Below are positions 1 through 5,422 of a stretch of 5,422 nucleotides of DNA, in pieces. The notes below the pieces were generated by a model. The model was given only the letters and a program-made list of their open reading frames with translations, ran no database searches and was not told the origin of the DNA. Source of the DNA: Thermaceae bacterium (GTDB lineage Bacteria; Deinococcota; Deinococci; Deinococcales; Marinithermaceae). How positions within the stretch are numbered: the first letter of the stretch is position 1; the number at the start of each line of letters is the position of its first letter. Location of the stretch: assembly GCA_026989475.1 (NCBI GenBank), contig JALSJG010000040.1, positions 1-5,422 on the forward strand, written 5' to 3'. The position numbers and the translations under genes were made by a program.

Positions 1-346
1 GGTCGAGCGTGAGCACGAGCTCGCGCACGCGCTTTTGACCGGACCGATCCTCGGCGCTGACCTTAAGCCTCACCTCTCCGGAGCGCGGGGCCTTGACCTT
101 AAACCGGAAGAAGACGAGCTTCTTCCCTCGCTCGCTCTCGGGTAGAACCTCGGTGCCGCCGGCGCGCACGCTCACCACGCCGGTGTCGTCAAAGGCGTAG
201 CCTTCCACCACCGCTTCCTGCCCCTTGGCCACCGCGCCCCCGCTCGGCCGGACCACCCCGACGAAGGGGGGTGTTTCGTCCGACCGCGAACCGCAGGCCG
301 CAAGCAGCAGGGGAAGGCCCAAAAGAAGAAGGGGATGCAAGCGCAT
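1..346 (-). CDS. Ig-like domain lipoprotein, N-terminal part (runs off window)
   Basis: The reading frame is open from an ATG at 346 to the window edge, giving 115 residues with no stop, so only the N-terminal part is seen. Residues 1-18 (MRLHPLLLLGLPLLLAAC) form a lipoprotein signal peptide: one Arg, a Leu-rich core and the lipobox LAAC with the lipidated Cys at 18. The mature protein should therefore be anchored to a membrane. From about residue 27 the pattern P-x3-G-x-V..V.G.A.DD.GV.SV, ending in a strand with AEDRSGQ, matches bacterial Ig-like beta-sandwich repeats, so a surface-binding or scaffold role is possible but unproven. The GGAGG lies only 2 nt before the ATG. A TTG at 340 would have ideal 8-nt spacing but lose the only N-terminal charge, and a leaderless start at the ATG is also possible. 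The product is not recognised beyond this architecture. Confidence 0.8.
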   Translation of the reverse strand, partial: MRLHPLLLLGLPLLLAACGSRSDETPPFVGVVRPSGGAVAKGQEAVVEGYAFDDTGVVSVRAGGTEVLPESERGKKLVFFRFKVKAPRSGEVRLKVSAEDRSGQKRVRELVLTLD

Positions 347-353
347 CCCCTCC
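328..353 (-). promoter_or_regulatory. Start-codon hairpin of the lipoprotein gene (or terminator-like element)
   Basis: On the minus strand GGAGGGGATGC (353-343) pairs with GCATCCCCTTC (338-328) around a GCTT loop. The inner 8 bp are perfect, then come A-T, G-T and G-C pairs. The stem contains the whole Shine-Dalgarno-like GGAGGGG and the ATG. The T-rich tract TTCTTCTTTT (330-321) begins inside its 3' arm and continues past it, so the structure also looks like an intrinsic terminator. Either it hides the start site or it stops read-through from upstream; the sequence alone does not decide. Confidence 0.55.
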
Positions 354-359
354 AAGGTA
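354..359 (-). promoter_or_regulatory. Possible -10 element (TACCTT) for the lipoprotein gene
   Basis: TACCTT on the minus strand fits TANNNT and lies 7 nt before the ATG at 346, where a leaderless transcript would begin. I see no convincing -35 hexamer 16-19 nt further upstream, so this is weak on its own. It gains some weight because the other two first genes in the window show the same arrangement. Confidence 0.3.
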
Positions 360-446
360 CTACGCTCGACCAGCTAGCGGTCCGGAGCGAAGCAGCCCAA
401 AGACCAACTTCGCATCCACCCGCGTCCAGTCCAAAAGCGATAGCCT

Positions 447-607
447 ACCCGGCACCGAACCCGAAAGGAGGCCCAGGTCCTCACCCCAGTGACCCTCAAG
501 CCCCCGAACACCGAAACGCCGCCTCCACCCCCAAAGGAAAGCTTCCGCCCTCCCCAGGAACCTTCCGAAGAATCTAGCCGAACCGCACCCGCACCGAAAA
601 CCCGATA
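447..607. repeat. Degenerate direct repeat pair (ACCCGGCACCGAA type)
   Basis: Positions 447-466 read ACCC-GGCACCGAA-CCCGAAA and positions 587-607 read ACCC-GCACCGAAAA-CCCGATA. The two copies are about 140 bp apart and differ by small indels and a final substitution. They sit among eight exact CCGAA pentamers (455, 461, 504, 511, 565, 578, 594, 692). No mobile-element ends or target duplications accompany them. Confidence 0.4.
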
Positions 608-641
608 TGTGCGGCCGTCCACCGTCATCTCACGAGGCCGT

Positions 642-673
642 GGGGTAACGCGTGAACCGAGTGCTTTTACCCC
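642..673. repeat. Perfect 7-bp inverted repeat GGGGTAA...TTACCCC
   Basis: GGGGTAA (642-648) and TTACCCC (667-673) are exact complements separated by 18 nt. Neither strand has a T-run right after the second arm, so it is a poor intrinsic terminator. It could be an RNA stem or a protein site downstream of argJ. Confidence 0.4.
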
Positions 674-702
674 GACCCCAGGCCCGGGCTGCCGAAAGAG
701 CG

Positions 703-730
703 AAAAAGGACTGTTTCCACGCTTACGTGG
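703..730 (-). terminator. Possible weak terminator of the argFCJ operon
   Basis: On the minus strand CCACG (730-726), loop TAAG (725-722) and CGTGG (721-717) form a 5-bp hairpin whose loop contains the argJ TAA stop codon. A run of five T residues follows at 707-703, nine bases after the stem. The short stem and the gap before the T-run make this a weak intrinsic terminator, and termination may need another factor or occur further on. Confidence 0.35.
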
Positions 731-1865
731 TGTACTCCGCGTTGATCTTCACATACCCCTCGGTCAGGTCGCAGCCCCAGGCCTCGGCCACGAAGGGACC
801 CATCCGGAGATCGGCGAAAACCCGGACCTCGGCGCGCTGCATCGCCCGCACCGCCTCGGCGTGGTCGAAGGAGAGCGCGCCCCCGTCGTAGAGGGGGATG
901 CCCTCGAGCTCAATCCGCACCCGGGCCGGGTCCAGCTCGGCCCCGGAGTAGCCGAGCGCCGCCAGCACCCGTCCCCAGTTGGGGTCGTTGCCGTAGACCG
1001 CGGCCTTCCAAAGGGCACTCCCCGCAACCGCCCGGGCCGCCCTCCGGGCGTCCTCGAGGCTCGCCGCCCCGGCCACCCGCACGTGGATCAGCTTCGTCGC
1101 CCCCTCGCCGTCGGCGGCGATCTGGCGCGCGAGCTCCCGCGCCACCGCCTCCACCGCGCCCCAGAAGAGCCCCCGCTCCACCCGACCCTTCACCCCGCTC
1201 GCAAAGAGCGCCGCCATGTCGTTGGTGGAGGTGTCCCCATCCACAGTGACCTGGTTGAAGGTGGCGTTCACCACCTCGGGCCAGCGCGCGCGGAGCTCCT
1301 CCGCGTCCACCTCGGCGTCGGTGAAGAGAAAGCCGAACATCGTCGCCATCTGGGGGTGGATCATCCCGCTCCCCTTGGCCACCCCCACCACCCGGGCCCC
1401 GCCCGGCAGGCGGGCCTCTGCGAGCTTGGGCCGGGTGTCGGTGGTCATGATCGCCTCCGCCACCGGGTCCGCCTCCGGCCCCAGAACGATACCGGGCAGG
1501 GCCGCCGCGATCCGCTCCACCGGAAGCGGCACCCCGATCACCCCGGTGCTCGCGGTGAGCACCTCCTCGGGCGAAACCCCAAGGCGCTCCGCCGCCAGCT
1601 CGGCCATCTTGAGGTCGGCCGCGACCCCCGCCTCGCCGGTGGCGGCGTTGGCGTTGCCGGCGTTCACCAAAAGACCGCGAAGCCCCTTGCCCGAAGCATA
1701 GAGCTGACGCCCCCGCAACACGCAAGGCGCCGCCGCCCGGTTGGTGGTGGCCACGTAGGCCCAGGCCACCGGCATGCCAAACCGGACCAGGGCCAGGTCA
1801 GGATTGCCCGAGGGCTTGATCCCCGCCCGAGCGATGCCGCCGGAAAAACCCTCCGGAAACCTCAT
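723..1865 (-). CDS. argJ: Glutamate N-acetyltransferase / ornithine acetyltransferase
   Basis: ArgJ moves the acetyl group from N-acetylornithine to glutamate in the cyclic arginine pathway, and in bifunctional forms can also use acetyl-CoA. The 380-residue length fits the family. Residues 165-184 (KGSGMIHPQMATM, then FTDA) carry the self-cleavage site, with Thr175 as the nucleophile that becomes the N-terminus of the beta chain. The residue after Thr-Met is Phe instead of the usual Leu of ATML. TASTGVIG (104-111) supplies the Thr107-Gly108 oxyanion hole, NAGNANAATG is at 68-77, and the family C-terminus DLTEGYVKINAEYTT is complete. The start at 1865 gives the standard MRFPEGF opening. An in-frame ATG at 1925 would add 20 residues unlike the family and overlap argC. 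The gene lies 10 nt after argC with a short AGGG before the ATG, so the two are co-transcribed. Whether it is bifunctional cannot be read from sequence. Confidence 0.97.
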   Translation of the reverse strand: MRFPEGFSGGIARAGIKPSGNPDLALVRFGMPVAWAYVATTNRAAAPCVLRGRQLYASGKGLRGLLVNAGNANAATGEAGVAADLKMAELAAERLGVSPEEVLTASTGVIGVPLPVERIAAALPGIVLGPEADPVAEAIMTTDTRPKLAEARLPGGARVVGVAKGSGMIHPQMATMFGFLFTDAEVDAEELRARWPEVVNATFNQVTVDGDTSTNDMAALFASGVKGRVERGLFWGAVEAVARELARQIAADGEGATKLIHVRVAGAASLEDARRAARAVAGSALWKAAVYGNDPNWGRVLAALGYSGAELDPARVRIELEGIPLYDGGALSFDHAEAVRAMQRAEVRVFADLRMGPFVAEAWGCDLTEGYVKINAEYTT

Positions 1866-1875
1866 GCCCTGGATT

Positions 1876-2922
1876 CTAGGGCCAAACCCCCTCGCGGGCG
1901 AGCCCAAGCGTCTCCTCAAGGCCATAGACCGCGTTCAGGTTCTGCACCGCCTGGCCCGCCGCCCCCTTGACCAGGTTGTCGATTGCGGCGAAGACCACGA
2001 GCCAACCCGTCCGCGCGTCCATCCGGGCCGAGATCCAGACGGTGTTCGCTGCCCAGACCCCCTTGGTCCGGGGAAGCGCGTCCTCCACCCGGACGAAGGG
2101 CTCCCCCTGGTAGAAGTCGCGGAGCAGGTCGAGGGCAGCCTCGGTCCCGATCCCCTCGCCGGGCTTTAAATAGGCGGTAACCAGGATCCCCCGGGTCATC
2201 GGCACCAGGTGGGGAACGAAGGTCACCCGCGCCGGCGCCTCGGGGCCCCAGGTAACAAGCCAGCGCCCCTGCGCCCGCGCCCGGCCCAGGTTCTGCTCGA
2301 TCTCGGGGGTGTGCCGGTGGGTCCCGGCGGGCTTATAAGCCTTGTAGTCCTCGTTGACCTCGGCGAAGGCGGTGCCGGCGGCTTCCCGCCCCGCCCCCGA
2401 GACCCCGCTGGCCGCGTTGACCAGCGCCTCTTCCACGAGCCCCTCGGCAAAGAAGGGCGCGAGCGCGAGGCTCGCCGCGGTCACGTAGCAGCCGGGGTTC
2501 GCGACCAAGCGGGCGCCTGCGAGTTCCTTCCGGTGGAGCTCGACCAGCCCGTAGCGGGCCTCCTTCAAAAGGTCCGGCGCCTTGTGGGGCATCCGGTACC
2601 AGGCCTCGAAGACCTCCCGGGAAAGCCGGAAGTCGGCGGAGAGGTCCACGACCCGGCGCCCCTCGGCAATGAGCCTGGGGGCGAGCTCCATCGCCACGCC
2701 GTTCGGGGTGGCGAGGAAGACCACTTCGGCCTCAGCCACCGCCGCGTTCAGGTCGGTAAACGGGGGCCCCTCCACGAGCTGCGGCCAAACCGCGGTCGCC
2801 GACTGGCCGGCGTGGGTGCGGCTCGAAAGCCCCACCAGCTCGACCTCGGGGTGCGCCTTCAAAAGGCGGATCAGCTCGGCGCCCCCGTAGCCGCTCGCGC
2901 CCACCACCGCAGCCTTGATCAT
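1876..2922 (-). CDS. argC: N-acetyl-gamma-glutamyl-phosphate reductase
   Basis: ArgC uses NADPH to reduce N-acetylglutamyl 5-phosphate to N-acetylglutamate semialdehyde, the third step of arginine synthesis, in the cytosol. The 348-residue protein starts with the dinucleotide-binding loop GASGYGGAEL (8-17). It has DLSADFRL (93-100), the active-site NPGCYVTAA with Cys145 as the thiohemiacetal nucleophile, SGVSGAGR (172-179) and the THRHTPEIEQ segment (201-210) that carries the catalytic His. The C-terminal region is complete. Its ATG overlaps the argF stop as ATGA, which suggests translational coupling, and a G-rich GGTGGGGG precedes it as ribosome-binding sequence. The related LysY/ArgC enzyme of the alternative lysine route has the same fold. 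The neighbouring argF and argJ favour an arginine role. Confidence 0.97.
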   Translation of the reverse strand: MIKAAVVGASGYGGAELIRLLKAHPEVELVGLSSRTHAGQSATAVWPQLVEGPPFTDLNAAVAEAEVVFLATPNGVAMELAPRLIAEGRRVVDLSADFRLSREVFEAWYRMPHKAPDLLKEARYGLVELHRKELAGARLVANPGCYVTAASLALAPFFAEGLVEEALVNAASGVSGAGREAAGTAFAEVNEDYKAYKPAGTHRHTPEIEQNLGRARAQGRWLVTWGPEAPARVTFVPHLVPMTRGILVTAYLKPGEGIGTEAALDLLRDFYQGEPFVRVEDALPRTKGVWAANTVWISARMDARTGWLVVFAAIDNLVKGAAGQAVQNLNAVYGLEETLGLAREGVWP

Positions 2923-3800
2923 GCCGCCCCCACCAGGTAGCGGAGCACCGCCTTGGCCGCGTGGAGGCGGTTTTCCGCCTGGTCGAAGATCCGGCTCCGG
3001 GGGTGGTAGGCCACCTCTTCGGTGACCTCCTCGCCGTAGTGCGCCGGCAGGCAGTGGAGAAAGGCGGCGGTGGGCTTTGCCCGCTCAAACAGGGCGAGGT
3101 CCACGGTGAAACCGGCGAAGTCCCGGCGCCTTTGCTCGGCCTCCTCCTCCTGGCCCATCGAGGTCCAGACGTCGGTGTAGACCGCGTCCGCCCCCTCCAC
3201 CGCAAGGATGGGATCGCGCACGATCTCCGCCGGGATCGGCTCGGGCGGGTCGTAACCCTCGGGGATCGCCGCCACCAGGCGCACGCCCAGCATCCCCAGG
3301 GCCTTCGCTAGCGAGACCAGCACGTTGTTGCCGTCCCCGACCCAGGCCACCCGGAGCCCCCGCAGGTTGCCGAAGGCCTCCTCGAGCGTCATCGCGTCGG
3401 CGAGCGCCTGCAAGGGGTGGGCGCGGTCGGAGAGGGCGTTGATCACCGGCACCGAGGCGCGCTCGGCGAGCTCGGCCACGGTCTCGTGACGAAAGACCCG
3501 GGCGGCGATGCCGGCGGTCCAGCGCTCGAGGTTCTTGGCCACGTCCCGCACCGGCTCCCTCTCGCCGAGGCCGATCCCCCGCTGGTCCAGGTAGAGGGGG
3601 TGGCCGCCGAGCTCGAAGACCGCGATCTCCAGGGTCGCCCGCGTCCTGAGGGAGGGTTTTTCGAAGATCAAGGCCCAAGTCTTGCCGGCGAGCTCCCGCC
3701 CCCGGTAGCCCTCGGCCTTCATCCGGTGGGCGTCGTCGAGCACCTTCCGGAAGGCCTCGGGGCTCAGGTCGTCGACGTCGAGCAGATCCCGCGGCTGCAT
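2919..3800 (-). CDS. argF: Ornithine carbamoyltransferase
   Basis: ArgF joins carbamoyl phosphate and ornithine to make citrulline and phosphate. Its 293 residues are slightly short but complete for the family. The carbamoyl-phosphate loop reads SLRTR (50-54), followed by FRHETV (103-108), HPLQALAD (128-135), the GDGNNV turn (155-160), the DVWTSMGQE ornithine loop (210-218) and HCLPA (249-253) with Cys250. Long stretches such as GEREPVRDVAKNLER and NALSDRAHPLQALAD match what I recall of the Thermus enzyme. It is the first gene of the argF-argC-argJ operon. No good Shine-Dalgarno precedes the ATG at 3800 (only GGATCC), while a TAAACT lies 7 nt upstream, so a leaderless mRNA is likely. An aspartate carbamoyltransferase is ruled out by the SMG loop and the genomic context. 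Confidence 0.97.
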   Translation of the reverse strand: MQPRDLLDVDDLSPEAFRKVLDDAHRMKAEGYRGRELAGKTWALIFEKPSLRTRATLEIAVFELGGHPLYLDQRGIGLGEREPVRDVAKNLERWTAGIAARVFRHETVAELAERASVPVINALSDRAHPLQALADAMTLEEAFGNLRGLRVAWVGDGNNVLVSLAKALGMLGVRLVAAIPEGYDPPEPIPAEIVRDPILAVEGADAVYTDVWTSMGQEEEAEQRRRDFAGFTVDLALFERAKPTAAFLHCLPAHYGEEVTEEVAYHPRSRIFDQAENRLHAAKAVLRYLVGAA

Positions 3801-3807
3801 GGATCCA

Positions 3808-3813
3808 AGTTTA
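3808..3813 (-). promoter_or_regulatory. Likely -10 element (TAAACT) for argFCJ
   Basis: TAAACT on the minus strand fits TANNNT and ends 7 nt before the argF ATG, which places the transcript start at or next to the start codon. The -35 region at the expected distance (TTCGTC, 3836-3831) is a poor match. An alternative -10, CATAAA at 3828-3823 with TTTCAA at 3851-3846 and a 17-nt spacer, would give a leader of about 15-20 nt and would overlap the marR -35 on the other strand. Confidence 0.45.
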
Positions 3814-3845
3814 AACCCAATATTTATGCTGACGAAGGTTTCGTA

Positions 3846-3874
3846 TTGAAAATATTTAGTTATTGAACTATTCT
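3846..3874 (+). promoter_or_regulatory. marR-MFS promoter, leaderless type
   Basis: A -35 TTGAAA (3846-3851) and a -10 TATTCT (3869-3874) are separated by exactly 17 nt. The -10 is followed by six bases, CGGGGC, and then GTG at 3881, so the predicted transcript begins at the start codon itself. This supports GTG 3881 over the upstream in-frame TTG at 3863, which would lie upstream of the -10 within the promoter and has no ribosome-binding sequence. Confidence 0.65.
3857..3870. promoter_or_regulatory. Candidate MarR operator TAGTT-N4-AACTA
   Basis: TAGTT (3857-3861) and AACTA (3866-3870) form a perfect 5-bp inverted repeat around ATTG. It occupies the promoter spacer and the first two bases of the -10 of the repressor gene. 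MarR dimers bind short AT-rich palindromes and usually repress their own operons by covering such positions. A TATTGAA direct repeat (3844-3850 and 3861-3867, 17 bp apart) overlaps it and is an alternative reading. Assignment to this particular protein is inference. Confidence 0.45.
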
Positions 3875-3880
3875 CGGGGC

Positions 3881-4291
3881 GTGGAGACGAACGGCTTCCT
3901 GGCCCTGCTCTGGCGCATCCAGCGGCGCGTGCTCGAGCACGCCCGCCCCTGCCTCGAGGCCCTCGGCACCCGCCCCCAGCACGTCTTCCTCCTCGCCCAG
4001 GCCGCCCGCGGCAAGCGCCCGGGGGAGATCGCCCAAACCCTCCACCTGCCCCCTCCGAACGTGAGCCACCTGCTCGGAGACCTGGAGGAAAAGGGCTGGA
4101 TCGAGCGGCGGCCCGACCCGAAGGACCGTCGCCGGCTCCTCCCCGAGCTCACCCCCGAGGGGCATCGGCGGCTCGAGGCCGCCCGGCGCTGCCTTGCCGA
4201 GGCGAGCGCCCGGCTTCTCGAAAAGCTCGCCCCCGAGGAGCGAAAAACCCTGCTTTTCCTCCTCGCCAAGCTGGAGGAAGAGGATGGCTAG
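3881..4291 (+). CDS. MarR-family transcriptional regulator
   Basis: This 136-residue protein (from GTG 3881) has the MarR plan: an N-terminal dimer helix (about 5-28), a winged helix-turn-helix with RPGEIAQTLHLPPPNVSHLLGDLEEKGWI (46-74, recognition helix about 57-68), the charged wing RRPDPKDRRRLLPELTPEG (76-94) with the family D-x-R-D/R signature, and two C-terminal helices (about 95-134) that complete the dimer. Proteins of this family repress efflux or stress genes and release DNA on binding small phenolic or hydrophobic ligands, or on Cys oxidation. Cys24 and Cys104 are present, but no redox role can be claimed. The gene overlaps the downstream MFS gene by 8 nt, so it most likely controls that transporter and itself. 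Starting at TTG 3863 would add six residues; I prefer GTG 3881 because of the promoter position. Confidence 0.9.
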   Translation: METNGFLALLWRIQRRVLEHARPCLEALGTRPQHVFLLAQAARGKRPGEIAQTLHLPPPNVSHLLGDLEEKGWIERRPDPKDRRRLLPELTPEGHRRLEAARRCLAEASARLLEKLAPEERKTLLFLLAKLEEEDG

Positions 4292-5422
4292 CTCCCGTAC
4301 CACCCTCACCCTGGTCGGCGTCTTCCTCGGGATCTTCCTCGCCGCCCTGGACCAGACCATCGTCGCCACCGCCCTTCCCCGCATCGTCGCCGAGCTCGGC
4401 GGGGTGGAGAAGTACGCCTGGGTCGCCACCAGCTACCTCCTCGCCTCGACGGTGGCGGTGCCGATCTTCGGCCGCCTCGCTGACCTCATCCCAAGCCGAA
4501 GCCTGCTCTTTTGGGCCATCGTGATCTTCCTTTTGGGCTCGGCGCTGAGTGGCCTTGCCCCCAGCATGGACGCCCTGGTCCTCTTCCGGGGACTGCAGGG
4601 TCTGGGCGGCGGCGCGCTCTTCGCCGTGGCGGTCACGGTGATCGGGCTCTTGATCCCGCCCCGGGAACGGGGGCGGATCCAGGGGGCGTTCGGGGCGATC
4701 TTCGGCATCGCCAGCATCGTCGGGCCCTGGCTTGGGGGCCTGCTCACCGACCACCTCTCCTGGCGCTGGGTCTTCTACATCAACATGCCGGTGGGGGCGG
4801 TGGCGCTTGGGTTCATCGCCCGCTACATGCCGGCGACGCCCCCGCCCTCCCGGCACCGCTTCGACCTCGCGGGGGCGATCGCGCTGGTGCTCTGGACCGT
4901 GCCCCTCTTGCTCGCGCTCTCCTGGGGCGGCACCACCTACGCCTGGACCGACCCGATCGAGCTCGGCCTCTTCGCCCTCGCCGCCCTCGGGCTCGTTTTC
5001 TTCGTCTGGGTGGAACTCCGCGTTCCGGAGCCGCTTTTTGACCTCTCCCTTTTACAAAACCCGGTCTTTCGCTACGCCAGCGCGGCGCTCTTCTTCTTCG
5101 GCGCCGCCTTTCTCTCGGCGATGTTCTTCCTGCCGCTATACCTCATCGAGGTCAAGGGGATCAGCGCCACCCACTCCGGCCTCACCCTCCTCCCCCTCAC
5201 CCTGGGGGCGATCCTTGGGAGCCTGGGCGCCGGCACGCTCGCGAGCCGGACCGGCCGGTACAAGGCCTGGATGCTCGCGGGGAACGCCTGGTTGCTCCTC
5301 AACTTCCTCGCCATGCACCGGGTGATCGCGCTCGATACCCCGCTATGGCTCGTCTTGCTCCTGATGGTGAGCATGGGGCTCGGGCTCGGTCCCTCGATGC
5401 CGCTTTACACCCTGGCGGTGCA
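4284..5422 (+). CDS. DHA2-family (EmrB/QacA-type) MFS drug transporter, N-terminal 379 residues
   Basis: The frame opens at ATG 4284 and stays open to the window end; family members have about 450-550 residues and 14 membrane helices, so about 10 helices are seen. Helix 1 ends in LDQTIVATALP (22-32), the DHA2 motif D1. Motif A is GRLADLIPSRS (63-73), motif B is RGLQGLGGGALFAVAVTVI (102-120), and the antiporter motif C region is GIASIVGPWLGG (141-152), followed by the typical WRWVFYINMPVG (160-171). These proteins exchange toxic compounds or metabolites for protons at the inner membrane; the substrate cannot be named. Motif A lacks the usual basic residue after the Asp and has Pro-Ser where Gly-Arg is common. 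A strong GGAGG (4273-4277) lies 6 nt before the ATG, inside the end of the regulator gene, which suggests coupled expression. Confidence 0.92.
   Translation, partial: MASSRTTLTLVGVFLGIFLAALDQTIVATALPRIVAELGGVEKYAWVATSYLLASTVAVPIFGRLADLIPSRSLLFWAIVIFLLGSALSGLAPSMDALVLFRGLQGLGGGALFAVAVTVIGLLIPPRERGRIQGAFGAIFGIASIVGPWLGGLLTDHLSWRWVFYINMPVGAVALGFIARYMPATPPPSRHRFDLAGAIALVLWTVPLLLALSWGGTTYAWTDPIELGLFALAALGLVFFVWVELRVPEPLFDLSLLQNPVFRYASAALFFFGAAFLSAMFFLPLYLIEVKGISATHSGLTLLPLTLGAILGSLGAGTLASRTGRYKAWMLAGNAWLLLNFLAMHRVIALDTPLWLVLLLMVSMGLGLGPSMPLYTLAV

Larger units (their letters stand above)
347..722. other. Gene-free region between argJ and the lipoprotein gene
   Basis: No reading frame here is convincing. 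Frames stay open on both strands mainly because the plus strand is rich in C and poor in T, so the minus strand has few A residues and few stops. I looked for tRNA, SRP RNA and RNase P signatures and found none that hold up. The stretch does contain repeated CCGAA pentamers, one degenerate direct repeat, a perfect 7-bp inverted repeat with an 18-nt loop (642-648/667-673), and G-runs on the minus strand. A fast-evolving spacer, a decayed gene or an unrecognised structured RNA are all possible. Confidence 0.6.

Noticed and set aside
378..400. SRP RNA-like string GGTCCGGAGCGAAGCAGCC
   Set aside because: It resembles the domain IV core, but the tetraloop-closing bases do not pair and no flanking helix matches, so it is probably chance.
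360..622. A second minus-strand open frame ending at 360, 13 nt before the lipoprotein ATG
   Set aside because: Its C-terminal half looks somewhat protein-like and its position would suit an upstream gene, but it has no good start, and third-position GC appears lower than in the real genes. It could be a decayed gene remnant.
374..628. An 84-codon minus-strand frame in the gene-free region
   Set aside because: There is no ribosome site before its ATG, the product is Gly/Arg/Trp-rich without domains, and the minus strand is A-poor so stops are rare by chance.
1866..1925. Longer argJ starting at ATG 1925
   Set aside because: The added 20 residues do not resemble ArgJ, and the standard MRFPEGF start lies at 1865 just after the argC stop.
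489..1970. A 493-codon open frame on the plus strand opposite argJ
   Set aside because: It is antisense to a gene with complete motifs, its composition is Pro/Arg/His-rich without recognisable domains, and it arises from GC-rich codon bias.
3845..3862. ARG box (ArgR operator) upstream of argF
   Set aside because: Only the left half (TTGAAA) fits the TGAAT-W4-ATTCA type consensus; the right half has several mismatches.
3863..3880. marR start at TTG 3863
   Set aside because: The codon lies upstream of the predicted -10, inside the promoter spacer, has no ribosome site and adds only six residues outside the conserved fold.

Overview
This 5.4 kb window is very GC-rich and reads as chromosomal DNA from a thermophilic member of the Deinococcus-Thermus group (Deinococcota). 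Two observations support this: the ornithine carbamoyltransferase resembles what I recall of the Thermus enzyme along most of its length, and each of the three transcription units that start here has a TANNNT element 6-7 nt before its start codon, the pattern of leaderless genes in that phylum. This assignment is inference; no database search was run.

Layout. Positions 1-346 (minus strand) hold the N-terminal part of a lipoprotein with an Ig-like domain, cut by the window edge. Positions 347-722 contain no gene I can support. They do hold a possible terminator after argJ, a start-codon hairpin for the lipoprotein, and C-rich/G-rich strand-biased DNA with repeated CCGAA (TTCGG) pentamers. Positions 723-3800 (minus strand) are an arginine biosynthesis operon in the order argF-argC-argJ, with a 4-nt ATGA overlap and a 10-nt gap between genes. 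Positions 3801-3880 are a short AT-rich divergent promoter region. Positions 3881-5422 (plus strand) are a MarR-family repressor gene overlapping by 8 nt a DHA2-type (14-TM) drug:H+ antiporter gene that runs off the window end.

How the genes work together. ArgJ makes N-acetylglutamate from N-acetylornithine and so recycles the acetyl group. ArgC reduces N-acetylglutamyl phosphate. ArgF turns ornithine plus carbamoyl phosphate into citrulline. The kinase (argB), aminotransferase (argD) and argG/argH are not in this window. The MarR-MFS pair is a typical self-regulated efflux cassette; a 14-bp inverted repeat inside its promoter is a good candidate operator. I did not find a wholly new system here. 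The most interesting signals are the shared leaderless-type start architecture, the hairpin over the lipoprotein start, and the operator candidate in the divergent region.
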